From Branchinecta lynchi (taxonomy: Eukaryota > Arthropoda > Branchiopoda > Anostraca > Branchinectidae): a stretch of DNA of 64,000 nt. The stretch spans positions 7,986,034-8,050,033 of the forward strand of contig JAKZAP010000008.1 of assembly GCA_023053575.1 (NCBI GenBank), in the 5' to 3' direction. The notes below the pieces were generated by a model, which was not told where the DNA came from, did no database searches, and worked only from the letters and a program-made list of their open reading frames with translations. Shown here piece after piece: positions 25,001 through 35,805 of the stretch (positions within the stretch are counted from its first letter, which is position 1; each line of letters starts with the position of its first letter). Made by a program: the position numbers and the translations under genes.

Positions 25001-28000
25001 CGTGCAAGGCATCTCCTTGTCCAATTTCATGATAATCATCGTCAAGAAATTAAAATACTACCCTGGGGCATCGCTTTCACTCGAAGAAAAAAGTTAAAGT
25101 GGGCGCTCGCATAGTGCCCAGTCAAAATAAATTAGCTAAACTGGCCGCTCGCAGAGCGCTCTCTCAAAATATATGAAATAAGCTGGTCTAGGAGGTGGTC
25201 ACTCCCGAAACAGTATACAGTAAGTACCCACACGCTGCCCAGAAAGGCTGTACAGGGGTGCCGACCAAGTGAGCACCCCCTCGCTGCTAATACACGTAAA
25301 ACCCCCGTCGCATTATTTACTATTTATGTTCCAGTATTCAAAGCTATCTGAATACTGTAAAACTAACTCTGCTTAAAAAAAAAATATCTACGGCTTTGGC
25401 TGTTTTAAGCTTTTTCCCAGACCCATTGACTTACTACAAACACTACGAATCAATCGCATGATACGCGAACACTCATTGGGGGCATAATGTCCATGGACAA
25501 TAATGAATCGTGGCAAGTGCAAAGATTAGCGAGGTGTCGTTAGCGGATTAAAGAATTAATGACCGTAGTTACGAAAATAGGTTACATTGACATCATAGCT
25601 GTATGACGGGTCCTGTAAGCAAGTAGCAATACTGCTATAATTCCTACTGATCAAACAAAAAAAGGTCTAATGACGTTGAAGAAAGTAGTGAGAAACGACC
25701 TCTCCCAATCTGCAACGGCATAAACAAAGGATGGAAGCCTACCCGAAGAAAACAGATATTTCAACCGAACCATCGTGCAAGAGCTGAAAGCCAATATGGC
25801 GCTTGGAAGGATAGTCCGCATTTGTATCCGCTAAGGTTCGCGCTGTCAAGATTGTAATACTCTTCCCTGAGCCCCTCGAGCTCGTTCACAGTAGCCCGAT
25901 AAGATCCGTATCTGGAAATTGCAGGTTTTAGTAATATTACGCATTCAGAGTACTTTTTCTTACCACACTCCTCATGTGTCACTTTAATCGGAGCACTGCT
26001 TGAAGTTTTTGCCCACGCAAAGTCCCCCATCTCAACCGGGGTCGGATCCGGTTTGAGCGCATAACTGTCACGCCTAACAGGGGCTTCGGTAGCCAATACT
26101 CGAGGGCGGTGGCTGACCTTTTCAGCCTTTCGTTGCATATGTAATGGTATAACTCGTGATAACTCCAACAAGCGTTAAAGTAGTCGTATCTCCGAGCTCA
26201 GGGGCGGCTTGAAGGACTTGGGAGGCGACTACGTCAAACTACACGACTGGCAGATGTCCGGCAAGGCTCAGGAGTCAGACCGGTTAGACACAATACGGTA
26301 CCAAGAAACGGAACGCCACTTGCGGGACAATTTACAGAAACATTAAAACTAGAACTTGTGAGGTTAAGCTGAAAGTCATTCGTAATAACAAGAATTCACT
26401 TCCGCAATAGCTGCACCTGCAGCAGTTTCCAACGACTGTATATGAGGCCGAATGAAAATGAGTGGCTCAGGTGAAATTTTTTAAGTAGGCCATCACTTTA
26501 TTTCGGGCAAAATACAACTCCCCACCCCAACTTAATCTAGCTTTTAATGTAGCCCAAGCCCCGAAATTTAGTTGTGAACAAAGACGGACGGGTAGATCCG
26601 TGATAAGTGGCCCTTACTTTCATTTGGAATCCAAAAAGACGTTCTGATCATAAAGGATTCCACAAAATTTTATATTTACTGGAAGGAAAGACGCGTCATT
26701 TCATTCGGGATTTAGGCGTGGAATTTCGGGGCTTAGGCATCATTAAAAGCTAGGTTCTGTTGGGGGAAGGGGTGTTTTGCGCGAAAAAAAAAACATACTT
26801 AAAAGATTTCGTCTGCAGCGCTCATGATCATTATTTGATCTACAGGCGTTAGAAACTGCTACAAGTCGCGTTATTGCGGAAGCGAATTCCTGTTATTACG
26901 AATACCGTCACCTTTACCATACAAATACTAGCTTTAATGTTTCTTTGAATTCGTACAGTTTCCCACATGTAGGGCTGTGTTTCTTGGCTATTGCTTCTAA
27001 CTGGTGTGACCCTTGCTCCTTGCCGAACATCTGCCGGTCGTATATTTTGAGGTCGTCACCTCCCAAGCCCTTCAAGCCGCCGCTGAGCTCGGAGGACTAC
27101 TTCAACGTTTGCTGTTATCCCGAGTTTTACTATTACATATGCGAAGAAAAGGTGAAACGGGCCCTCAAGTTTTGGCTAGCGACGAACCTGATACTACCGT
27201 GTCTCTTCCTTCGCGCAGTGCATCCGTACTCTAATTCAACTATGCAAAACCCGGCCACAGCGACCGCTACACCGTTCTTACTTACGTCTCTGCAATGTTT
27301 TACCCAAGCCCTATAGTGCTATACTACTCTGGGAAGAGACACAGGTTCTTTACATTATCCAGCGATGGTAAAACACAGTAGCTTGCGAAAGGTGAGTTTT
27401 CCCTGGGAAAATAGAGAGTATAGATGACTCGAGCTATACAGAGGACTTCAGCTGTACTGTAACTATAACTTCCTGGTCTTGGTAAAGGCGAGTGTTTGCC
27501 AAGAGCTTTGAAGAATGTCTCCTTTCGCTCAACATACTAACTCATTGCAGGTGTAATTGCGTCGATAAGACAAACAAGAGGATTTTTGGCGAAGTGGCTT
27601 CAAGTGATCCTCTCAGCCTCACCATGAAATGCGGTAAGGTCCTTTTCGTACAACAGTGAAAGACTATTTAATGACTACGAAGCAGAGCCGTTACTAGCCA
27701 AAATGTTTGGGGGGGGGACGAGGAATTTACCGACTGGGTGGAAATTTTTACCGACTTTTTCTGCGGAAAAAACGACTCTTTTCAACAACAAAACCGACAT
27801 TTTTGAAAAAAATCGACTGATTTTCAGAAAACCGACTATTTTGACGAAAAATCAACCAATTTTCAGAAAAACCGACTATTTTCACGAAAAAAATCAACTG
27901 TTTTGACGAAAAATCGCGGCGCTTCGCGCCGACTCGGTTATTTTTTACCGACTGGCCAACAGCATTGGGGGGGGGCGTCCCCCCCTCCCCCCCCCAGTCG

Positions 28001-31000
28001 TGACGCCCCTGCTACGAAGACGATTGGAGTCTTACTCGGACTGCTGATACAAGAAAGGAATACCATCTAAGACGTACTTCCACTGTCATTTTGAGCAGTG
28101 AATGATCTGAAAGACGTGTCTAAGAGCATGGCCTTTATGGTTCATGAATCTCATTTAAATTCTCTTTTTTTTTCACAGACTGCGCCCGCGATTACGCCAA
28201 AGCACAAGAGCTTGGCGTTCTAGAAAAAGGATTCCAGCGATGCCTTGCAAACGGAAACTACGACCCCCTCCAGTGCATTGGAGACCTTTGTTTCTGCATT
28301 GACGAAGATTACAACGTAGAAGATGGACCGCTTCCGAGACAGTCGGTCAACCTGTTAGATTGCTGTGAGTAGGGCAACCGTTGATCGCTGCTTTCATATG
28401 CTTTTTCGATAGATCAAGCTCTCTTTTTCAGCCAAGTTTTCCCAGGGTTCTTTGAAGCAAAGCTGAACACTCAGGCTTTTTAGTTATTCTTGAGCAGTCA
28501 TACACAAATCCTCACATTTTTTGTCACGATGCCCCAATGTTTGAGCATGGTACCCCCACAAATCTGTTGAACTGAGAATATGAAATGGAAAGTTGCTTTT
28601 CAAACAGATTTATGGGCGTACTATGCCCTTGGTGCAGGGCATAGTATGAGCCCATGCCCATATGTTGGGGCATGCTCTGACGTCTTGGATGCCGACAAAG
28701 TGCGGATTTGTTTATGGCTGATCCTCAATGCCTTGCATGTCTGTATTCCAGCTATGTTTCCATTCGCTGCCCAGCCGTTCCCGTCAATCCGCAGAGCCGC
28801 TTCAGTACACCAGTTAATCAGATCTATATTCTCCCCGTGAGCCAGTTTCAGAGACTCGTTTTCGCATTCGCATCTGACGTAACTGAGAAGTCACCATACT
28901 CCAGTTCAGGGCTTCCATGTGTAACGTTGGCTACACAAGCGGACTATAGTTTCTAAAAGCCTTATCTTTACACTTCACCTTTACCAATACCTTCAGTGTT
29001 CCTTCCAGTCTCCACAATACGAACACTGTAAAATACTTATGGAAATTCTAAAATACAGGGAAGATGAACTAACAGTCATTGGCAGTCGCTGAAAGGCCTT
29101 AGTTTGCTTCTAGAAACTGCCCAGGGCTCGTTACTAGCCTAAACCTACATTAAACGTGAACCTCATCTCACTATAGCTAAGCTCTTTCTTTCCCAGTCGA
29201 CGGAGACAAGTACCCACTCAACGAGTTTCACTTCGACGAGAACAACTTTCACGACTGTGAGCTAGAGCTCATGCGGGCCCAAGAGGAAGAGCTGAAATAC
29301 ACAATACAGAATAGGACAGTCCTTGGTCTGCATAAGCCAACCTGCCAGCCGGATGGTTTCTATCATAAAATTCAGGAGAAGCATGGCGAGTAAGCTAGTT
29401 TTCTGATATCGCTTAAATTTCTTCTATACTTTTTCGAATTAACCTATCCAGCAAATAACTTAAATAGACATGTTGTACCTATATTACTACTCTTTCCGTT
29501 CCGCTGCATATGTTTCAAACGAGGCAGGTAGCCTACGTACAAATGTTGGAACCGAAACTGTATCTACTCTAACTTATGCTTCAAAGCCAAACGGGAAGCC
29601 TACAACAGCATCATCACCATCCAACCTATCCTTCGTCTTTGCGTGAAGCACTTTAGAAGCTCCCCCAGTCAAGTCGCGGAAAGCACTCGCATGGTCTTTT
29701 CCGGCAAACGTAGTCTCAACTGCTCAGAACAGATCTTCGAATTGTAGCATGCTTTCTTTACGAGAAGAAGTGCATAAGTGAGAGATACGGTAGTGGTCGT
29801 ATGTTCCGGGGCTCCCTGGATTATTCGAGAGCTCCCAAGGTTGTTCGAAGAAGCCCCAATTGACCAGCTTTAAGAGGCGCGAGCGGCACAGTTTTTTCTC
29901 TGTACGGAGCATACCACTCTGGAACAGCCTTTCGGAAAATACTGTCAATGCTGCTATCCTGGACAGCTTCAAAAAAGTCGTTGACGAAGATTGGAAAAAT
30001 GCTGAATGTCGGCTTCACTGGGATGCCAGTGAGCCGATGTGACAACAACATTTGCTAACCAAGGAATGTCGGCTACACTAGAGTGCCCGTGAGCCGATAA
30101 ACATTATCTACCAATCAAGCTGCGAACCAGCGAGAGACTCTACAGGAGGATCGCCCCATCTTATCTCGCCGGAAGTGCGATTTCACGTAATTTAAGGGCT
30201 TTCGAATAAAATGGGGCAATCACGTGCCAATTCAGTAAATTTGGCGCTATAAGCCCTTTCGTAAACTCTTAAGAATGCGCTTGTAAGGTGCTTTTAGTGC
30301 CAACGTTAGGCCGTGCTCGTTACGCCGCCAGAGGCGATAGGGGTAGCTGAAAATTGGCCCTTAGATCGTTATGGAGTACCAACAGATTCCTTTCCTTTAT
30401 GCCACTCCTGACCTTTGCAGGCGCTTTTGTGTCAACCATTTGGGACAAAAACTGACCCCAGCAGGACAAGTCGTTACTGAAGACAAAGGGGATCTTGCTT
30501 GCGCGCCAGATGAGTGGACAGGAGGTGAAGACTATCACTGCAGTAGGTTTCCCTTTACTTTTAGCACTTGGTTTGGACTATGAGCGGAGGCTTTAGGACA
30601 GAGTTACCGCGTTTCGACCATAAGTTGAGATCCTCTATAAATATGCGTAATGCTCTCTACAGAGCTACGGGTAAATCTTCAACACCCTGTGATAACCATA
30701 GGCTACGCACCCTAGTTCAAACCGGTCAGGTCAATTATGAGGCAAAAAACGCACGTGCTTTCTACCTTACACACAAAGCGTTTGGTTCCCACTCATAAAC
30801 AGATGGCGTATCAGTAAGGCAGAACAAACGTAGAATACGCTGCTGTGCCAGGCATTACTGGAATAATGCGGTGCTTTAATGATTCGTTCCACCCACCTGC
30901 GTGGCAACTTGAATATGATCTGCAATTGGTTGTTAATAATTTGTATGAAATATGCTCAAGGCGTACCAGATCGAGGATGGAATAAAGATCTTTTCGCTTC

Positions 31001-32011
31001 ATACGATCATCTAGCGAAGGGGTTCTTTTTACCAGATTCAAAGTGACCGGTTCGCCGGACTAATCTTTCCACAGTATCATCATGAGAAGGGGGGGGGGGG
31101 GGGCAGGGGAGGGCTCCCTACTTAAGCTCTGGTTTGGGACGGAAAATGGCCCTAGAGTTCCAGGAAGGACTCTTGCATGTATTTGTAACGAGACCAGACA
31201 ACTGACGCCTCGCCCGGTCCCATAAGTTGTCGAAGCGTGCATCCCAGATAAATTTTTGGACCACCTCTCATTAGTTGTGTTTTTGCAGATACCATGGTAT
31301 CTGATACCACGGTAACTGGACCTGCATTTGGTCGATCGACGGTACAGCTACCATGGTGTCTGATAATACGGTTGCTTTGCAAAAATGACAACTGCCGAAT
31401 TCGCTTTTTCAGATGTCTCGCCAAAAGAAATACTTGAATCCACTGACATCGCAAGGGACAAACTTTTTCCCGCCAATTCGAGAAAAATCATAGGCTCTTG
31501 TGCTAGTGATTATGAAAGTGAGACGACTCGTTCAGGTAACTGGCCAGATACTCGGTAAATTCTGACCGCGGTATCACGTACCACAGTAACTGTAAAAACG
31601 ACTTTAGACAATGGTATCTGCCAAGGCGCAACTATTGGATGTTTCGCGGGAGTTTAGTTCACCGTGAGTTCCCAAGGCCGACGATCTCTCGTCATCGGCT
31701 GATTTGGGACAGGGCTTCTTATTGCAGGTGGAGTCCAGCACAGGGAGGGCTCCCAAAATCCGGACCAGTAACGTCTCCTCCTATTTTCAGACTGCGCCAG
31801 GACCGCCAACATACTAATGTCGGTCAGCGCAAGCTCCCCGGTTTGCTGTTCAAACGGCAATTATCGGAAGTGGCAGTGCCAAGCTGGGAAGTGTTACTGC
31901 GTTGACTACAACGGTGAACAAATTGCTGTTAACGGAATTGGTGACGTGGAAGAAAGTGACCTGTCTTTGCTCAAATGCCACACGTCAGACGTTTCTTCTG
32001 CATGTTGGTGA
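19043..32011 (+). CDS. Secreted thyroglobulin type-1 repeat protein, 8 exons
   Basis: Exons: 19,043-19,259, 21,356-21,472, 24,715-24,850, 27,551-27,633, 28,179-28,364, 29,197-29,389, 30,421-30,542, 31,791-32,011. All junctions are GT/AG and in phase, giving 424 residues. The start at 19,043 was chosen over the in-frame ATG at 18,914 because it opens directly on a signal peptide (hydrophobic KILILCFLQQ, cleavage after CSA). Residues 22 to about 112 form a cysteine-rich IGFBP-like block (CDCCEYC, CGPGLSC). Four thyroglobulin type-1 units follow, with core motifs CNCVD, CFCID, RFCVN and CYCVD. Unit 1 shows the classic CD..G.Y.P..C; unit 3 is the most diverged. Such units often bind or inhibit cysteine proteases or occur in matrix proteins; which applies here is unknown. 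Introns are heavily invaded by repeats. Confidence 0.88.
19490..19957 (-). mobile_element. LINE 3' end, minus strand, TTAC-tailed
   Basis: The minus frame from 19,956 contains RKKDVKKMRSCYFKYAKHLL, aligning by eye with EDKKKLRSTYYKYAKYHLL of the LINE at 1310-1940. It belongs to a different lineage of the same clade. The 3' end runs into ATAAATAAATTACTTACTTACTTAC, a four-base tandem tail. It lies in intron 1 of the thyroglobulin type-1 gene. Confidence 0.7.
19925..20170 (+). repeat. Interspersed repeat, family M, copy 1
   Basis: TTTGATAACAGAAGACACATGTTTG and the AGGCTTAAAAGGGTCATAAC block match 53,165-53,375 on the same strand. The function is unknown. Confidence 0.5.
20842..20970 (+). repeat. 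Direct repeat, 2 x ~60 bp
   Basis: CCTATTATTTCTGTGATGCC...GCGATCCGCCGCTGT occurs twice in tandem (about 20,842-20,896 and 20,911-20,966) with few differences. It follows an AT-rich AAATTATT/AATTTAAT stretch. Confidence 0.75.
20990..21280 (+). repeat. Minisatellite element, family A, partial copy
   Basis: GACTGAGCATGTTTCCTTACC and CACACCAAGTTTGAACAAAAT, then TGGACGGACAAGC and TTTTGGAATCCCAAAAA, match the 3' part of the element at 39,510-40,215. Confidence 0.6.
21655..22060 (+). mobile_element. MITE family F, decayed copy
   Basis: TACTTACCGCAGTAGCTACACACGACGTCACGA at the left and AGTTACTATTGTAAGAAGGCGGGAACACGCTC at the right match the ends of the family-F MITEs at 53,490-53,760 and 54,399-54,700. 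The interior carries an unrelated G-rich insertion. Confidence 0.55.
22800..24640 (-). repeat. C-rich minisatellite composite, family B, reverse copy
   Basis: This is a reverse-complement copy: GGGGGG runs, GATGAAACTTGG, CCGGATCCGA and, at the right end, GCCATATGAGCTCGTAGCTGTT, which is the family opening inverted. It fills much of intron 2 of the thyroglobulin type-1 gene. Confidence 0.75.
26070..27260. repeat. Large inverted repeat, ~550-bp arms
   Basis: The left arm (about 26,070-26,620) and right arm (about 26,680-27,260) are diverged inverse copies. Landmarks are CCTCCCAAGYCCTTCAAGCCGCC, GAATTCYTGTTATTACGAATA and CCCCGAAATT. The right arm holds a + frame, 26,945-27,316, with residues DYFNVCCYPEFYYYICEEK; the left arm read on the minus strand encodes a related DYFNACWSYHELYHYIC but is frame-shifted upstream. 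I do not recognise the protein. It lies in intron 3 of the thyroglobulin type-1 gene. Confidence 0.65.
27683..28011 (+). mobile_element. hAT-like non-autonomous element with 8-bp TSD
   Basis: Ends are CAGAGCCGTTACTAGCC and, inverted, CAGGGGCGTCACGACT. The element is flanked on both sides by the exact 8-bp duplication CTACGAAG (27,675-27,682 and 28,012-28,019). Inside are G/C runs and a tandem CCGACTATTTT.GACGAAAAA motif. It sits in intron 4 of the thyroglobulin type-1 gene. An 8-bp duplication with CAG ends is characteristic of hAT transposons. Confidence 0.85.
29858..30100 (+). mobile_element. LINE fragment, RT C-terminal end
   Basis: The + frame ending at 30,042 reads RRERHSFFSVRSIPLWNSLS, then VNAAILDSFKKVVDEDW. 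This is the common C-terminal ending of CR1/L2-like LINE reverse transcriptases (R..FFS.R....WN.L...VV.A....FK..LD..W). A tandem GGAATGTCGGCT block follows. It is in intron 6 of the thyroglobulin type-1 gene. Confidence 0.65.
30570..30800 (+). mobile_element. LINE fragment, endonuclease-RT linker region
   Basis: The + frame contains FDHKLRSSINMRNALYRATG and RLRTLVQTGQVNYEAKNARA. This resembles the linker between endonuclease and RT in LINE ORF2 (RN.LYR.A.......LR..V...+..AK). The identification rests on pattern only. Confidence 0.4.
31270..31650 (+). mobile_element. Palindromic TIR family D, copy 2
   Basis: AGTTGTGTTTTTGCAGATACC, ATGGTATCTGATACCACGG and ACTGCAAAAATGACAACTG-type blocks match the copy at 36,010-36,385. 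The right end, ATGGTATCTGCCAAGGCGCAACTA, is decayed. It lies in the last intron of the thyroglobulin type-1 gene. Confidence 0.6.
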
Positions 32012-32399
32012 ATGAACATGAATGTCGGCACCAGGATAAATTGGCTAAATGAACTATCGCTTAACGTCAACAGAATAATCAGGCTTTAATCGGGGATCCA
32101 ATATATTCACTTCTCTCGTTTTCAAGGGGTCAATACTGTGTAAAGGTGTTTCAGAGAGGTCAGTTTCTGTCCTTCTGCACATGGGTATTAGCTGCGATCA
32201 TCATTGTACTCATTAGCGGCCCCTGTTTTTTCCTTCTATAAGGCGTTTTTGATTTCTCTGGTGACCGCTCCCTCGCTTTATAACCTTCGGGGCCACCAGT
32301 GTCTAGTTTTACCTCACCAGTGTGGACGAACCGGAACTGGTCGAAAATCAAGTTCTACACTGTAAAAACAAATCTTGCAGTTTGCTACTGGGATTAATC

Positions 32400-32930
32400 T
32401 TATCTTTATTAAGATAAGATCACCCCTAATTCGGATTATTGTTGTTGATCGTTGTGATCGTTTGTAAGCGTTGTGACCGTTTGTAATTGTTGTGATCGTT
32501 TGTAAGCAAAACCCTTGAGATAAGAATGATCATGGGTCCTTAGAAATCACGAGAATATATTGTTCGTAAAACTATTTTATTTGTGCATTTAGCCGTGATG
32601 ATGCGCACTTTAAGGGCGCTAGAGATTCATCTGTAATGAACACTTCTGAAACACAAATTATGATAAGCTCATTGGAATCATGAAAATGTATATTTTGCTC
32701 AAAATTACTGTTTGTACTTTAAGAAATTCACTTTTAAGCAAAACCCTTGAGACAAAAATGATCATGGGCCCTTGGGAATCATGAATATATATCGTTTGGT
32801 TAAAGTATTTTTTCTTACTCTTCGGTTAAGAAACGCACTTCCAAGGTTCTAAAAATTAATTGAGTTAAAATGTATACTTTGCTTAAAAATATTTTTTGCA
32901 CTTTGTGGTTAGGATTAGTAATTAGTACAG
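32400..32930 (+). repeat. ~125-bp tandem units upstream of family B
   Basis: Diverged units share GTAAGCAAAACCCTTGAGA, AATGATCATGGGYCCTT and GCACTTTRAGGG. The same units precede another family-B copy at 41,820-42,200. The two modules therefore seem to travel together as one composite element. Confidence 0.6.
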
Positions 32931-34290
32931 TACTAGTTGGAGCCAATCTTGTCAAGTTTCTAACGTTTAAGCCAAGTTTCATCACCCTAGCACATCTGGG
33001 ATTACCTTAATTTGCGGTCACCGGAATTCCGGACCCCCTCCCCCACGAACTCCCCTCACAGTGCCCGAATCCCGTCCGGCTTTATCACTGATGTATCTAG
33101 TTCTTGTCCTTGTTCAAACTCGTTCCACTCTAAGCGTGTCAGAGGATTCCGCCCCCCCCCCCCCCCCACACATTCATCGGATCTGGTCTGGGAAATGGGA
33201 CTTCCGAGACACGAGGTCTTTCCATATATCAAGTTTCGTTACTGGTTCAAAAGTTATACATACCTAAGATTCCAGATTCCCCCTCCATCCACTCCCCCAC
33301 GATGGTTGGGTCAGGGAACTGACTATTTCTAAGCCAATCATATCAATTCTCTAATGTTCAAGCCAAGTTTCATCGTCCTAGCACATCTGGAAATACCTTA
33401 ACTCGCGATATCCGGAATTCCGGACTCCCCCCACAGTGCCGAAATTCGATCCGATTCTATTACTTACGTGTCTAGTTCTTGTCCTTCCCACCAAGTTTCA
33501 TCCCAATCGCTCCACTCTAAGCGTTTCACATGATTCCCGCCCCCCCGCCCCCACATTCATCGGATCCGGTCCGGACTTTAGATAGGTCATTCGAGACACG
33601 AGGTCTTCCCAAACATCCGTTCGAAAATCACCCGTTCCAAAGTTATACATTCCTCAAGATTCCGGATTCCTCCTCCCTCCACTCCCCCTACGGTGGTCGG
33701 ATCGGGAAGTTGACTATCTCGAGGTTGATCTGGTCGGATCCCCGACTTGCCTACCACGTTTCATTGTCCTAGCCCACCTGGAAGTAACTTAACTCCGGAT
33801 CACCGGAATTCCGGAACCACCCTCCAACTCCTCCCACAGTGCACGAATCCGGTCCGGTTCTGTCAATGATGTACCTAGGGTTTGTGCTTGTTCCTCCCAC
33901 CAAACTTCATACGGTCGCTCTACTCTAAGCGTGTCACATGATTTCCGGTTCCCCGTCCGACCCTTCCCCCACATTAATCGGATTTGGTCCGGACTTGAAA
34001 CGGGATATCTGAGACATGACGTCTTTCCAAATATCAAGATTCATTAAGTTCCGATCACCCGTTCGAAAGTTATGCATTTGACTACACTCCGGATTACGAG
34101 TCCCCTCCTCCCCCCGCGATGGTCAGATTCCAAGTTAGTTTGGTCGGGTCCCTAATATGCCAAGTTTCATCTTCCGAGCACATCTGGAAGTACCCTAACT
34201 CGCAAACACCGGACTAACCGACCGACGGAAAAGTGATCGGTACTGGCACTTGGCCGGAAGGCAAGTGCCACAAAAACACGAGTTATATGC
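32930..34290 (+). repeat. C-rich minisatellite composite, family B, copy 3
   Basis: Units with CCAAGTTTCATCGTCCTAGC, poly-C runs, CGGATCCGGTCCGGACTT and AGACACGAGGTCTTTCC end in GACCGACGGAAAAGTGATCGG and GGCAAGTGCCACAAAAAC. Confidence 0.75.
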
Positions 34291-34334
34291 ACACACAGTC
34301 TGACTGGATTTCGCTTGCGAAAAAATTCGCCTCA

Positions 34335-34690
34335 CTATGCCAATTTTTTAAAGGAACGTCTCACAAAGATAGTAATTAATTCTACTTCAGTACTATTGCC
34401 ATCCATTCTCGTTCCCCAGATTCTTCACTTCATAAGTATACCCAATCTCCTCTATAAAGAATACACTGATTACCAAGCTTGCCATGATTTCTTCTCTTTA
34501 TGTGACCTATCCGGCGACGATCATTGCCTTCCAAGGGGCTGCTTCCGCCCGAAGACCGGTTACGCACATTTTGCCAAGATTACCATGCAAGACAACGGGC
34601 ATGGAAAGAGGCTAAAAACAGCCGAAGCAGTGTATAATTTTCTGTAAGCATAACTTAGTTGTGAAGTGGTAGTAATTTAAATGTAGAAGA
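34335..34690 (+). repeat. Interspersed repeat family H, copy 3
   Basis: It matches 836-1115: AATTCTACTTCAGTACTATT, ATTCTTCACTTCATAAGTAT and TTGCCAAGATTACC. The open frame 34,315-34,647 within it is not conserved in the other copies. Confidence 0.6.
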
Positions 34691-35457
34691 TGTGCAATAG
34701 TTAACATTAAATCGAAATTTCCTGAACGACGCGTTCATTTGATCTATTCGAAATACGGAGCGAGGGAGAAAATCGCAACTGATTGCGAAAATCGGATTAT
34801 GCAGTATCACCCTGAACGACAGACCATGGGCCCTTCTGAAGTACGCCTTTCTCGATAAAAATGGCCGTAGGTATCAGTAATGTAACAGTGCCTAAACACG
34901 CATCTGTGCGTGTAAAAGCGAAGCGTGCGATTAGCGTTTTAGTCAAATTCTTATTATCTGTTTTACTAACAGAATTTAAAGAGATCTTCGATGTGAGAAT
35001 ATTCGGACCAGGGTCCACCCTAACCGTCTCGAATATTAAAAGACATTTACTGTTTTGGGGTCCCAAACGAAAATAAGGGTTACCTACTGCATTTGCAAAC
35101 ATATCAGTCCGCCGTCTGTCTGTGACAGCGATCTGAAACCGAGTGAGATGTTCTGACGAATGTTGATTTATAGTCTGTTTAGGTTTAATCAAGTTGGATT
35201 TATCGACTGGCTATGTACCTCAAGATTTAGGGTGCGGATGGGTTCGAAATTCAGTTTCGGAACAAGTTGTCCGGTCTGATTGATTGGACGGTTGACGCCT
35301 TTAGTGCTTGCTTCGAATAGCTGGACCGCCATATGAGCAAATCTAGAAATAAATCCAATGTCCAGCAAATCTCGCTAGGGCGTGGATACAATGTAAAAGC
35401 ATGCTGAATCCGAGTGTGCTGGTAATTATGTAACGACGCTTTCATTACAGCGCAACC

Positions 35458-35600
35458 CAAGCCTTCAACCCAAGCTGACTGCAGGTCATATATTGACAGT
35501 GCAAAACAGATACGTCAGCTGAATTTTATTAGAGCTATATTCGACCCTTCTTGGCAAGGATCCTCTTCAGGCTCAAGCCGCTCAACCTGGAAAATGAACT
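35458..35600 (+). mobile_element. Foldback family C, decayed copy
   Basis: CCTTCAACCCAAGCTGACTGC, GATACGTCAGCTGAATTTTA and CCCTTCTTGGCAAGGATCC identify the family. The right arm is missing. Confidence 0.6.
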
Positions 35601-35805
35601 TGTCCGGTTAGCCTATCAGTCAAGAAGCCTTTCAAACCTTAGCATTTATGCTTCGAACATAACTAACACAATCGACTGCAATACAGAAATAAAATGACTA
35701 CGAACCGATAAATTAAGGTCACTTCAATGTCCCATAGTCAAGCCGCTCAATGCTCACAAAATGCCCCGAGATTATTTCCATGAGTACACAATTCTATGGC
35801 CACAT

